Positions 8,584-17,358 of a DNA stretch of 58,636 nucleotides are shown here, piece after piece. Source of the DNA: Gammaproteobacteria bacterium (GTDB lineage Bacteria; Pseudomonadota; Gammaproteobacteria; UBA1113); NCBI GenBank assembly GCA_021773295.1, contig JAJFKI010000009.1:1-58636 (forward strand). Direction: 5' to 3'. The position numbers and the translations under genes are program-made. The notes below the pieces were generated by a model. The model had not been told where the DNA came from. It saw nothing but the letters and a program-made list of their open reading frames with translations, and did no database searches. The first letter of the stretch is position 1. The number at the start of each line of letters is the position of its first letter.

Positions 8584-9057
8584 ATGACATGTTACGCGAC
8601 TGAACGCCTAACATGTTGTTTAGTAGGTGCTAAATCAGATTTGTTAGATGATGAGAAGCCGAGAGTAATATCCGATGATGAAATTTCAAGTTTTTTAAAA
8701 ACACTTGATGCTGATGCACAATACGTTGAAGTGAGTTCAAAAGAAAATATTAACGTAGAAACACCTTTCAAAATTGTTGCTAGTACCTCACTCAAGAAAA
8801 AAACACGTAATACGAAATCGTTAGACAACGTGGAGCCTAAAAAAGAAGATCCTGAGTTTAGTAATAAATTCAAAAGCATTTATACTGAAATATATCTCAA
8901 TAAGAGTACTTACCAATTACCATTATTCGGCTCTGCAATGAAAGGCAGAGTACTAGATTCGGCTGATAGGATAACTCGTGAAGAAGCTGAAACGCAGGCT
9001 CACAAATATCCTAAAGGAACTGCAGCAGCAGCGCTTGAGCGCATGATGAGTAAATAG
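8584..9057 (+). pseudogene. Rab/Ras-like small GTPase fragment (G4-G5 half) with novel C-terminus
   Basis: The 157 residues from the ATG at 8584 begin inside a small-GTPase fold. CCLVGAKSDL corresponds to the G4 region (VGNKxDL in Rab proteins). It is followed at Rab-like spacing by RVISDDEISSFLKTL and the G5-like YVEVSSKENINVETPFKIVA (ETSAK in Rabs). The P-loop, switches and G3 are absent, and the base-specific Asn of NKxD is Ala here, so nucleotide binding is unlikely. The frame continues open upstream through the terminator at 8529 and could hold further decayed sequence (TVFFVIDYV). After G5 comes a Lys-rich linker and about 60 unrecognised residues ending in LERMMSK. I read it as a eukaryotic-type GTPase gene truncated at its 5' end; a short functional effector remains possible. 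Confidence 0.55.
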
Positions 9058-9120
9058 TATTTGGTAATAACATTAATTATACGCATTAATTTTGCGTACC
9101 ATAGACAAACGAGGTAAAAC

Positions 9121-9801
9121 ATGGCTGACGATAATACAGAAACCAAAAGAAGAGTGTATGCTTATACACTGAGAAACAATAATGTTTCACGTAACATGAC
9201 TGAAGGCGGGTTTAGTCCTTCAAAGCTGCCAGCAGAGGCAGTGTTTAGTTGGATAAGGATGAATAATGATAAACTGCCTTCTATTCTTCTCAACCAAGCA
9301 CGAGATGATGACAGGATCGGAAAATGGATTGTTTATTTTAAACAACGGGATCCTGCAATGGATCAGGCATGGATGCAATGTAAAGAACTCATTGATAGTT
9401 ATGATATTCATGAAGTGAAAGCAACAGGATATGGCGGCATCAACCGAAATACAAATGAACCTTATGAGACACAATGCATTATTGTTCATACCATTGATTG
9501 CTTCAATATTGAAAATATGATGGACGTCTATGATTTACTAAAAGAAAATGGTTGTTTCAAGGGTGCTATGCGTGTGAAGTATAAGTTAGATGTGGATTCG
9601 GCTCCTGTTTTTAAAGACATTGACTATACCGTTGAGGAAGTAGAAGCTGGCGCTATTGCTAAACGTTTTTTGAATAAATCGGCTATGAGTACCACAGAAA
9701 CAGCAACGTCATCAACACTATTTTTTGAAACCCAAACCGAGTCGGCGTCTCTGTTACCAGAGGGTGAGCCTACAAAAAAAGATTGTTGTTTTTTGCTCTG
9801 A
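9121..9801 (+). CDS. Bles03/DUF1917-like protein with a C-terminal CaaX box; candidate effector
   Basis: The 226-residue protein starts 5 bases after GAGGT. Residues about 30-170 (GKWIVYFKQRDPAMDQAWMQ, KATGYGG, CIIVHTIDCFNIENMMDVYD, RVKYKLD) resemble the Bles03/DUF1917 domain, an eIF4E-like fold common in eukaryotes and scattered in bacteria, with no settled function. The tail is Ser/Thr/Glu-rich and ends KKDCCFLL. Its last four residues (CFLL) form a CaaX motif, and the terminal Leu is typical for geranylgeranylation. Bacteria lack prenyltransferases of this type, so the motif makes sense only inside a eukaryotic host, as shown for several Legionella Dot/Icm effectors. The acidic stretch ETQTESASLLPEGE before it resembles an E-block secretion signal. 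Domain call moderate; CaaX directly visible. Confidence 0.7.
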   Translation: MADDNTETKRRVYAYTLRNNNVSRNMTEGGFSPSKLPAEAVFSWIRMNNDKLPSILLNQARDDDRIGKWIVYFKQRDPAMDQAWMQCKELIDSYDIHEVKATGYGGINRNTNEPYETQCIIVHTIDCFNIENMMDVYDLLKENGCFKGAMRVKYKLDVDSAPVFKDIDYTVEEVEAGAIAKRFLNKSAMSTTETATSSTLFFETQTESASLLPEGEPTKKDCCFLL

Positions 9802-9815
9802 TAGTCTGCCTAGCC

Positions 9816-9950
9816 GCGTCATCATCTTCGGCCTTGAGCGGAGGATCCAGGGATCTAAAAAGGTGTTGGGATCTAGCATTTATACGACTTATTGCAAAAA
9901 ACGCCTAGAAAGTGTTGATACCTCAGGTTCAAGCTCTAGGATGATGACGT
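9816..9950. repeat. Imperfect inverted repeat in a gene-free stretch
   Basis: The ends GCGTCATCATCTTCGGCCTT and, inverted, ACGTCATCATCCTAGAGCTT are related, with further similarity inward (GAGCGGAGG versus GAACCTGAGG). The left arm resembles the cctcgggcttgatccgagg-type palindrome also present at 46960. The rest of 9802-10130 is AT-rich with no gene visible. Confidence 0.5.
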
Positions 9951-10130
9951 AGACGTGCTATATTCCGGAATAGTTTAACTTATTAGGAACTTATTCCTAA
10001 TTGGTAAGCGATAAACACTTTTAATCTATTGATTTAACTAAAGGTGTTATATTAAAAACAAAACTTGTGTTTATTGAAAACCTATGGAGTAGAAAATAGT
10101 TATAAAGCTAATACTCATCGTGCCTCAAAA

Positions 10131-10586
10131 TCACTTATCACAATGACTAGCAATCCGCCGTAGTGCTTGCTGCAGTTGCGGATCATCACAATCCTCGGCC
10201 AAGGTTAAATAATACTTAGAAGTCTCACTCGACAATTGCGTCAGCGTTTTTTGATAAGTCACGTCTTGTTGAATTTCAGGTGGCTGTACTTTCAATTCAA
10301 TTTTGATAATGCCGGCGAGAGAAGGATTGCCTCGCAATTTTTGTAAGATATCAGGCAACTCAAACCTCAAGGGTGTCATCCACGTAGGAGAGTCTACTGC
10401 TACCACCAAGATACTATCGCGCAAATTGCACACATGACAATGGCCATGATATTTTGCATCCACAGCCTTTAAAAATAGCTCATTCATCGCTTCCAGCTGG
10501 TACACTTTACTGACCATTTGCTGGACGTTCATGTGCTCACTTTTGAATAAGTAATCGAGACTAGTTTTGGTTTTCTTATACTTCAT
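10131..10586 (-). CDS. dciA: DciA-like DUF721 protein
   Basis: This minus-strand gene sits divergent to secA, the usual place of the DUF721 gene in Legionella-type genomes. The product has the family pattern: an N-terminal SLDYLFKSEHMNVQQMVSKV helix region, a KH-like core with CHVCNLRDSILVVAVDSPTW, and LRFELPDILQKLR. DciA interacts with the replicative helicase DnaB in bacteria that lack DnaC and helps load it at the origin. The frame is open back to 10673, but I choose the ATG at 10586 (MKYKKTKTSL) because a 152-residue product matches the family length and the upstream part overlaps the secA promoter. No strong ribosome-binding site distinguishes the candidates. Confidence 0.75.
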   Translation of the reverse strand: MKYKKTKTSLDYLFKSEHMNVQQMVSKVYQLEAMNELFLKAVDAKYHGHCHVCNLRDSILVVAVDSPTWMTPLRFELPDILQKLRGNPSLAGIIKIELKVQPPEIQQDVTYQKTLTQLSSETSKYYLTLAEDCDDPQLQQALRRIASHCDK

Positions 10587-10674
10587 TGCCAAAGACATCA
10601 CTAACATTTTATGCGACAATACCAGGCCGCGCTGCGAATGACTAGTCATACTCGTAATTCGCGCGAAAATCATG

Positions 10675-10680
10675 TATAAT
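10675..10680 (+). promoter_or_regulatory. Possible -10 box for secA
   Basis: A perfect TATAAT lies 41 bases before the secA start codon in the dciA-secA intergenic space. The -35 region is not obvious. A 10-base palindrome TTCGCGCGAA lies just upstream (about 10656-10665). Confidence 0.4.
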
Positions 10681-10721
10681 TTTCAACCTAAAAAAGTCAT
10701 ATAACAGGAATTGGACAAACG

Positions 10722-13421
10722 ATGGTAGCAACAACTTTAGTCAAAAAGCTCTTCGGTAGCCGTAATGAGCGCGTCGTTAGGCGCCACGAAAAAGCAGTGG
10801 AGCGCATTACTGCCCTAGAGCCGCAATTTCAACAATTATCTGATGAGCAATTAGCCGCGAAAACAGAAGAATTCAAACAGCGTCTTAGCCAAAAAGAATC
10901 CTTAGCAAGCTTGCTCCCAGAAGCGTTTGCCGCAGTGCGAGAAGCTGCTGTTAGAACCTTAAAAATGCGCCATTTTGATGTACAAATGATCGGTGGCATG
11001 GTATTGCATCATGGCAATATCGCAGAAATGCTCACCGGTGAGGGTAAAACACTCGTTGCAACGTTGCCGGCTTATTTAAATGCTTTAACGGGCAAAGGCG
11101 TGCATATCATCACCGTGAATGATTACTTGGCCCAGCGGGATGCTAATTGGATGCGCCCGATTTTTGAATTCTTAGGCATGACCGTCGGCTCAAATCTTAC
11201 CAATATGTCCCATGAAGAGAAACAAAACGCTTATCGTGCCAATATTACTTACGGCACCAATAATGAATTTGGTTTCGATTATTTAAGAGACAACATGGCT
11301 TTTGAATTATCACAGCGGGTGCAGCGCGATTTGTATTTTGCTATTGTCGATGAGGTGGATTCTATTCTTATTGATGAAGCACGTACCCCATTAATTATTT
11401 CAGGCCCCTCCGAAGAAAACTCGGAACTCTATCAAAAAATCGATAAATTAATTCCGAAAATGACACTGCGTGAAACGGAAGAAGGCGAAGGCGATTATTA
11501 TCTGGATGAAAAAAGCAAACAAGCCTATCTAACAGAAGATGGTCATCAAACGGTAGAACGCTTATTAGAAGAAATTGGTTTGCTGGGTGAAGGTGATAGT
11601 TTGTATGATGCTAATCATGTGAGTTTGATGCATCATATTTCGGCGGCTCTTCGTGCCCATAAATTATTTGCAAAAGATGTTGACTACATTGTTAAAAATA
11701 ATGAAATTATCATTGTTGACGAACACACAGGTCGCTTGATGCAAGGGCGTCGTTGGTCTGAAGGCTTGCATCAAGCCGTTGAAGCCAAAGAAGGTGTTAT
11801 TATTCAAAATGAAAACCAAACCTTGGCATCTATTACTTTTCAGAATTATTTCCGTAATTACGACAAGCTCTCAGGTATGACGGGTACGGCGGATACGGAA
11901 GCCTATGAATTCCACCAAATATATGGTTTGGAAGTTGTGGTGATTCCTCCTAATAGGCCAGTCGTACGACAAGATCATGCGGATAAAGTGTATGTGACGA
12001 CCGAAGAGAAGTTTAAAGCTATTGCAGAAGAAATCCAAGATTGCCAAAAGCGTGGGCAGCCAGTGCTTGTGGGTACCACCAGTATTGAAACCTCGGAGTT
12101 TCTCGCCAAGTATTTAACAAAAGAAAACGTTAAGCACTCCGTATTGAATGCGAAACAACATGCTAAAGAAGCATTGATTATCGCACAAGCGGGTAAAGCC
12201 GGTTCTGTAACCATTGCCACCAATATGGCGGGTCGTGGTACTGATATTGTCTTGGGTGGTAATGTTGAAGCGGAAATTGAAGCCTCAGATGATTCCAGTC
12301 CTCTACACGCAGAAACACTAAGAAAGGAATGGCAACAAGCCCATGATAAAGTCATTGCTGCGGGTGGTTTGCATGTATTGGGTACTGAGCGTCATGAATC
12401 ACGACGTATCGATAACCAACTAAGAGGCCGCTCTGGCCGACAAGGTGATCCGGGTAGTAGCCGCTTTTATTTATCATTAGAAGATAATTTATTGCGAATT
12501 TTTGCCTCGGATCGTTTGACGGCTGTTATGAACCGTCTCGGCGTAAGTGGTGAAGCCATGGAGCATTCCATGTTAACCCGCGTTATTGAAAATGCACAGC
12601 GTAAAGTAGAAGGGCACAACTTTGATATCCGTAAACAATTATTAGAATATGATGATATCGCCAATGAACAACGTAAAGTTGTGTATGCGCAGCGCACTGA
12701 AATCATGGCATCCGATGATGTGTCTCGCACCATTAACGCTATGCATGAAGAAGTAGCCAATGATTTAGTGAATGAATTCATACCGCGTGATAGTTTCTTA
12801 GAGCAGTGGGACTTGAAGGGCTTGGAAAGTGAGTTACGAGAATCTTTCCGAGTGCATGTAGCAGTTAATGAGTGGACTGAACAAGAAGAACAAGTCCATG
12901 AAGAAACGATTCGAGAAACAATACGAGAAAAACTCTTGGCGTGTTATGCGGACAAGGAACAATTAGTCGGCGCACAAGTGATGCGACAATTAGAAAAATC
13001 CGTGTTATTACAAACCTTGGATTTACATTGGAAAGATCACTTAGCCGTGATGGATCACTTGCGTCAAGGCATCTATTTAAGAAGTTATGCGCAAAAAAAT
13101 CCAAAGCAAGAATACAAGAAAGACTCTTTTGAATTATTTGCGAGTATGTTGCGAGGTTTAAGACACAATGTCGTCAGCACGATTTGTTTAGTACAAGTGC
13201 AAGAGGAAGCCGATGTTGAAAGCCTAGAAGCACAACGTCGCCGGCAAGCGGCGCTGCCGATGGAGTTTCAACATGCCGAAGCGAGTGCCTTAAATAGTGA
13301 GTTTGAGGAACAAGAACAAGAACATCAACCCTTTGTTAGAGATCAGCCGAAAATCGGCCGTAATGATCCGTGCCAATGTGGCTCTGGCAAGAAATATAAG
13401 CATTGCCATGGCCGCCTCTAA
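10722..13421 (+). CDS. secA: Protein translocase ATPase SecA
   Basis: This 899-residue protein is full-length SecA, the cytosolic motor that drives preproteins through SecYEG. Landmarks in order: the N-terminal [19 protein letters not shown], Walker A ([20 protein letters not shown], about residues 103-122), [10 protein letters not shown], the [19 protein letters not shown] helicase motif, the preprotein crosslinking domain, [23 protein letters not shown], and the arginine-finger region [20 protein letters not shown]. It ends with the zinc-binding SEC-C tail ([20 protein letters not shown]), which contacts SecB. The stop codon lies inside mutT, so the two genes are translationally coupled. 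No anomalies are seen. Confidence 0.98.
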   Translation: MVATTLVKKLFGSRNERVVRRHEKAVERITALEPQFQQLSDEQLAAKTEEFKQRLSQKESLASLLPEAFAAVREAAVRTLKMRHFDVQMIGGMVLHHGNIAEMLTGEGKTLVATLPAYLNALTGKGVHIITVNDYLAQRDANWMRPIFEFLGMTVGSNLTNMSHEEKQNAYRANITYGTNNEFGFDYLRDNMAFELSQRVQRDLYFAIVDEVDSILIDEARTPLIISGPSEENSELYQKIDKLIPKMTLRETEEGEGDYYLDEKSKQAYLTEDGHQTVERLLEEIGLLGEGDSLYDANHVSLMHHISAALRAHKLFAKDVDYIVKNNEIIIVDEHTGRLMQGRRWSEGLHQAVEAKEGVIIQNENQTLASITFQNYFRNYDKLSGMTGTADTEAYEFHQIYGLEVVVIPPNRPVVRQDHADKVYVTTEEKFKAIAEEIQDCQKRGQPVLVGTTSIETSEFLAKYLTKENVKHSVLNAKQHAKEALIIAQAGKAGSVTIATNMAGRGTDIVLGGNVEAEIEASDDSSPLHAETLRKEWQQAHDKVIAAGGLHVLGTERHESRRIDNQLRGRSGRQGDPGSSRFYLSLEDNLLRIFASDRLTAVMNRLGVSGEAMEHSMLTRVIENAQRKVEGHNFDIRKQLLEYDDIANEQRKVVYAQRTEIMASDDVSRTINAMHEEVANDLVNEFIPRDSFLEQWDLKGLESELRESFRVHVAVNEWTEQEEQVHEETIRETIREKLLACYADKEQLVGAQVMRQLEKSVLLQTLDLHWKDHLAVMDHLRQGIYLRSYAQKNPKQEYKKDSFELFASMLRGLRHNVVSTICLVQVQEEADVESLEAQRRRQAALPMEFQHAEASALNSEFEEQEQEHQPFVRDQPKIGRNDPCQCGSGKKYKHCHGRL

Positions 13422-13812
13422 AAAAGTCCATGCCGTATTAGGCATTATATTAAATGATGAAGGACAATTGTTTATGTCCTTACGCCCGCCACATGTAGAC
13501 ATGCCCGGCTGGTGGGAATTTCCCGGTGGAAAAGTGGAAGCAGGTGAAGAAACCTTTGATGCCTTGCGACGGGAATTATTCGAAGAGCTTGGGATAAACG
13601 TCACTGAAGCAGCATTTAGCAAGCAGTATACCCATGATTATGATCATTGCTCTGTGTTGTTAGATGTGTGGCATGTGTTGGATTACGAAGGTGAACCATC
13701 AGGCTGCGAAGGCCAAGCAGTTCGTTGGGTGCCGTTGGACGACGTTGCCGATTACAAACTCCTCGACGGTTGCATGCCGATATTAGAAGACTTGTCAGCG
13801 CTGTTAAATTAA
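13408..13812 (+). CDS. mutT: 8-oxo-dGTP diphosphatase MutT (Nudix hydrolase)
   Basis: The start is the ATG at 13408 ([15 protein letters not shown]), inside the last codons of secA and overlapping them by 14 bases; longer upstream readings would only be secA in another frame. The 134-residue protein is the usual MutT size and has the complete Nudix box [20 protein letters not shown] followed by ELGI. It hydrolyses oxidised guanine nucleotides such as 8-oxo-dGTP to monophosphates and so prevents A:T to C:G mutations. The FISLR-type substrate strand appears as [20 protein letters not shown]. secA-mutT linkage is standard in gammaproteobacteria. It converges with zapD, overlapping its end by 4 bases. 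Confidence 0.95.
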   Translation: MAASKKVHAVLGIILNDEGQLFMSLRPPHVDMPGWWEFPGGKVEAGEETFDALRRELFEELGINVTEAAFSKQYTHDYDHCSVLLDVWHVLDYEGEPSGCEGQAVRWVPLDDVADYKLLDGCMPILEDLSALLN

Positions 13813-14570
13813 ATCGCACACAAAATTAATTTAAAGCTGACATCCTCTGAACTTTGCTCCGCTCTAGTTTCAATGTTGTGATTAAAGAAATAAACGGTGG
13901 CACGGTGTTTGCCGGCACTGATTTCAGGATAAATCGATAAATTGTCTTCGAGTTCAAGACGGATCAGTTGATAAGGCTGCATCGGATCCAAGGCTTTTTG
14001 GAAAAAACCTTGTTGTGCTTGCTCTTCAGAACTTGTAGCACTTTGGCGAATAATGCCGAGCATCAATTCAGACGTGTTGCGGATGTTTGCTAATTGTTCC
14101 GCCCAGCGATTCATGTGTTCTTTGCGGGTACTAACGGGTAAGTTTTGCCAGTAATGAAATGCCGGTGCATCAGAAGCACAAGTACCGCCTGGATTAACTA
14201 AACGTTGGCGCATGTTGCTGAGAAATTCGCTGTCTCTTAAACGTTGACCAAACTTGCCATGTTTATTGTGAAGTATTTCAATAATGGATTGAAATTGCTC
14301 GATGACACCGTCAACCTTGCCTGCATCAACGTTAGGTGACTGTTTCATTCTACTTAAGTTAGAAATATAACGATGGAATTCCTTGGTAAGCTTAGAACGT
14401 AAATCCGGTCTGTCCAATATGGACACAATATCAATAATACTGGATATCGCTAAATGATCTGACCAAGGATCATCATTGTCAATATTATCGCCGAGTTGAT
14501 GAAATAAATACTCAAGCCTAAGGGTCGTCCTGACTAGCTCATTCAGCGGTTGCTCGTAAATTATCGTCAT
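13809..14570 (-). CDS. zapD: Cell division protein ZapD
   Basis: This 253-residue protein matches ZapD (formerly YacF, DUF1342) in length and opening (IIYEQPLNELVRTTLRLEYL). ZapD bundles FtsZ filaments at the division ring in the cytoplasm. Other family blocks are the HRYISNLSRMKQSPNVDAGK helix region and the beta-strand domain near FHYWQNLPVSTRKEHMNRWA. It lies downstream of coaE on the same strand after a gap of 111 bases, the conserved coaE-zapD order, and converges with mutT. GGAATTTT before the ATG is a weak ribosome-binding site. Confidence 0.95.
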   Translation of the reverse strand: MTIIYEQPLNELVRTTLRLEYLFHQLGDNIDNDDPWSDHLAISSIIDIVSILDRPDLRSKLTKEFHRYISNLSRMKQSPNVDAGKVDGVIEQFQSIIEILHNKHGKFGQRLRDSEFLSNMRQRLVNPGGTCASDAPAFHYWQNLPVSTRKEHMNRWAEQLANIRNTSELMLGIIRQSATSSEEQAQQGFFQKALDPMQPYQLIRLELEDNLSIYPEISAGKHRATVYFFNHNIETRAEQSSEDVSFKLILCAI

Positions 14571-14681
14571 GAAAATTCCACTACCTTTTTACCATTATCG
14601 ACTGGGTACACTCACCGTATTTTGGAGTATGCCGGCTATAATACCATGGGTGAGGGAATATACAACTATTATCTTAGGGCA

Positions 14682-15290
14682 TTAATTTGCCTGTTTTTGT
14701 GTAATGCCAAGGTATTTTTGATGTAATTTTTCCACTTCTTCCTCCAAGTGCTTGTGACCTTGATCATTTAAAATAACATCATCAGCATGGCTCAAACGTT
14801 CTTTGCGTGACACTTGACTAATCAACACTTTTTGTGCTTCATCAGGTGTTAAATTATCACGTTTTATTGCTCGTTGGATTTGAATATCCTCGGGCGTATC
14901 AACCACTAAAATACGATCAAGTATTGGATTTGGTAGGGTTTCAACGAGCAATGGTATAGCGTGAATGATATAGGGTGAGTTGCTTTGTTTGCTAAGACGC
15001 AGCATTTCTTGCCGAATGGCTGGATGCAGTAAGGCTTCTAACCAATGCCGGCTGTCTGGTTGGTCAAAAATAATTGAGCGCATGCGGCGTCGATGTAATT
15101 TGCCCTCTTTATCCAACACGTCTTCACCAAAGTGTGCAACAATTTTTTCTAAAAGTTTTGTACCAGGTACGACGACATCGTGTGCAACGGCGTCGGCATC
15201 AATGACTGTCATGCCGCGCTCGGCAAATAGTTTGGCAACTTCAGTTTTACCACTGCAAATGCCGCCAGTTAATCCTATGATAAATACCAT
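14682..15290 (-). CDS. coaE: Dephospho-CoA kinase
   Basis: The 202-residue enzyme phosphorylates the 3'-hydroxyl of dephospho-CoA with ATP, the last step of coenzyme A synthesis, in the cytosol. The P-loop is GLTGGICSGKTEVAKLFAER (about residues 6-25), followed by VIDADAVAHDVV, the catalytic/CoA-binding DAD element, and the lid-like RAIKRDNLTPDEAQKVL and the closing RKERLSHADDVILND. Length and motifs are normal. The start overlaps the end of pilD by 16 bases, so it is the fifth gene of the pilABCD-coaE run. Confidence 0.96.
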   Translation of the reverse strand: MVFIIGLTGGICSGKTEVAKLFAERGMTVIDADAVAHDVVVPGTKLLEKIVAHFGEDVLDKEGKLHRRRMRSIIFDQPDSRHWLEALLHPAIRQEMLRLSKQSNSPYIIHAIPLLVETLPNPILDRILVVDTPEDIQIQRAIKRDNLTPDEAQKVLISQVSRKERLSHADDVILNDQGHKHLEEEVEKLHQKYLGITQKQAN

Positions 15291-16162
15291 ACTATTGAAT
15301 CCATTAATACGTGTTTAATTTGTGGTGCGAAGATGATGACAATCCAACCGGAAATTGCCAAATAAGGTGCAAAAGCAATGGGCTTTTCTACCGTGATGCG
15401 TTTTGTCATCACGCCAATACCACCGAAGATGAGCCCTAAGCAAGCTGCAGCGAATAAGACAATCGGCAATAATTGCCAACCTAACCAAGCACCAAACAGT
15501 GCCATTAATTTATAATCACCATAACCAATGCCTTCCTTTTTACGGACAAGGCGATAGCCATGTCCAATGAGCCATAAGGTTAAATAACCACTGACGATGC
15601 CGATGATGGCATGCTGGCTACTGATAAATGGTGGATGTGAGCTGAGCAATAAACCTGTCCAGAGTAATACAAAGGTAATTTCATCGGGCACGATTTGATG
15701 TTCAATGTCGATAAAGGTAATGCAAATTAATCCCCACGTTAAGACTAAATAAGCCCAGCCCACTAAGCCAAGCCCGAAGGTATAAACGATAAATAGGCTG
15801 AGCACCAGGGTAATGAGTTCAATTAAAGGATAACGTAAAGGGATTTTCGCACTGCATTGGCGGCATTTCCCTTTTTGCAACAGGTAACCCAGTAAGGGAA
15901 TATTTTGCCAGAAACTCAGCGCTTGCTTGCACTGGGTGCAGTGTGAACGGGGGATGAAAAGATTGTAGGGTTGCGTCAGTGGTGTTGTTTTTTCATCGTC
16001 TTTTAATAAGGTTTGACATTGTTCACGCCAATCATTAAACAGTACGAGAGGTAAGCGATAACTGAGCATACTCAAGCAGCTTCCTACCACCAGAGCTAGC
16101 ACAACGAGTAAGATGGTGCATACAATAGGATGTTGTAGTACCAATAAGAATGCATCTTTCAT
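15275..16162 (-). CDS. pilD: Type IV prepilin peptidase / N-methyltransferase PilD
   Basis: This 295-residue polytopic inner-membrane aspartyl protease cleaves the short leader of type IV prepilins and type II pseudopilins and methylates the new N-terminal Phe. The cytoplasmic zinc loop shows two CxxC pairs (CTQCKQALSF and GKCRQCSAK), and the two catalytic Asp lie in FIDIEHQIVPDE and GIGYGDYKLM. About eight membrane helices can be traced. Its ATG shares one base with the stop of pilC (TAATG), giving tight coupling. It should process the PilA encoded in the same operon and any type II secretion pseudopilins elsewhere. Confidence 0.96.
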   Translation of the reverse strand: MKDAFLLVLQHPIVCTILLVVLALVVGSCLSMLSYRLPLVLFNDWREQCQTLLKDDEKTTPLTQPYNLFIPRSHCTQCKQALSFWQNIPLLGYLLQKGKCRQCSAKIPLRYPLIELITLVLSLFIVYTFGLGLVGWAYLVLTWGLICITFIDIEHQIVPDEITFVLLWTGLLLSSHPPFISSQHAIIGIVSGYLTLWLIGHGYRLVRKKEGIGYGDYKLMALFGAWLGWQLLPIVLFAAACLGLIFGGIGVMTKRITVEKPIAFAPYLAISGWIVIIFAPQIKHVLMDSIVWYLS

Positions 16163-17358
16163 TATGAAATAACTGTTCCCATGTTAAAGATGGGTAAGTA
16201 CATGGCGATGACTAACCCACCGATGATTAATCCGATAAAGATCATCATACAAGGTTCTAACAAATTTCCCAAGTTATCAATGATATCATCGATGTGTTGT
16301 TGGTAATGCTTCGATAAATGTTGCAGCATGATATCTAATTGGCCAGTCTCTTCACCGATAGCGACCATATCACAAATCATTTCGGCAAAACGTTTCGAGC
16401 CTTGCATGGCCTGTTGCAATGTTTGGCCAGCTGAGACGGCGGCTTGTATCTGTTGGATAGATTTTTTGTAACTGAGATTGTTAATAGTGCTACTCATTAA
16501 TTTCAATGCATCAGGTATGGTTAATTTAGAAGCCGAGCTTGTGGCTAACAAATAACAAAATCGACTTTGATAGCTGCTATTGAGTAGGGTACCGATGAGG
16601 GGTAGTTTGAGTAAGAGTGTGTCAAGCAGTAATGTGATTGGTTTGAAATAACGGTGACACAAACCTATGAATATTGCTAATAACATCAGGTAGACAATAA
16701 TTAATGGACCATGCTGCTGTAACTTATCAGAAAATAATAAAATGAGTTGAGTTGCCGCCGGTAATTCGGCGCCAAAACTTGAAAACACTTGCTCAAATTG
16801 CGGAACGATAAATAAGAGCATGACCATAGATATGATCAGGGAGACTGCAACAATTGTGCAGGGATAAAATAAAGCTTTTTTGATTTTTTGTTTTGATTGT
16901 GCGAGTTGTTGTCGTTGCTGAATCACGCGTTGTAATATGGTGTTTAGCGTACCGGTTTGTTCACCCACTTCAATCATGTTGACAAGCATGGTGTTAAATA
17001 ATGTTGGATAGTATGACAATGCGTGTGATAGAGAGTGGCCTTGATTGATGAGTGACTGTAAATGCTGGATTATTGCAATTAGTTTTACTTGTGCCTGAGA
17101 TTTTTTGCAAAGCGCTAATGCCTGTAACACGGGAATGTTGCTACTGAGTAGCGTTGATAGCTGTTGTAAAAAATGCGTGACATTATCGCGTTTTATCTTT
17201 TTATGTGCGTTTGTTTGCTGCGCTTTTATTTGTGTGGGGATGATGTCTATGGCAAGTAATTGTAAGTTAACTTGATCTGTATTTTTTGCAGTGAGAATGC
17301 CAGATTGAAATTGCTGATTCTTATCCAACCCTTGCCAATGATATTGCTTAGCTGTCAT
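16162..17358 (-). CDS. pilC: Type IV pilus inner-membrane platform protein PilC
   Basis: The 398-residue protein has the two repeated T2SSF domains of PilC/GspF, each with a cytoplasmic helical bundle and membrane helices. The first domain runs about 60-190 (FLQQLSTLLSSNIPVLQALA, LVNMIEVGEQTGTLNTIL), the second about 265-390 (FCYLLATSSASKLTIPDALK, MVAIGEETGQLDIMLQHLS). The GE(Q/E)TG(T/Q)L signature in each half is diagnostic. It anchors the assembly ATPase PilB at the inner membrane. It overlaps pilB by 11 bases. Confidence 0.96.
   Translation of the reverse strand: MTAKQYHWQGLDKNQQFQSGILTAKNTDQVNLQLLAIDIIPTQIKAQQTNAHKKIKRDNVTHFLQQLSTLLSSNIPVLQALALCKKSQAQVKLIAIIQHLQSLINQGHSLSHALSYYPTLFNTMLVNMIEVGEQTGTLNTILQRVIQQRQQLAQSKQKIKKALFYPCTIVAVSLIISMVMLLFIVPQFEQVFSSFGAELPAATQLILLFSDKLQQHGPLIIVYLMLLAIFIGLCHRYFKPITLLLDTLLLKLPLIGTLLNSSYQSRFCYLLATSSASKLTIPDALKLMSSTINNLSYKKSIQQIQAAVSAGQTLQQAMQGSKRFAEMICDMVAIGEETGQLDIMLQHLSKHYQQHIDDIIDNLGNLLEPCMMIFIGLIIGGLVIAMYLPIFNMGTVIS

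Noticed and set aside
9725..9952. 75-residue frame overlapping the end of the CaaX protein
   Set aside because: It runs through the 9816 inverted repeat and has no ribosome-binding site or recognisable residues.
13297..13407. Longer N-terminus for MutT
   Set aside because: The extra residues are secA read in another frame; the Nudix family begins at the ATG at 13408.
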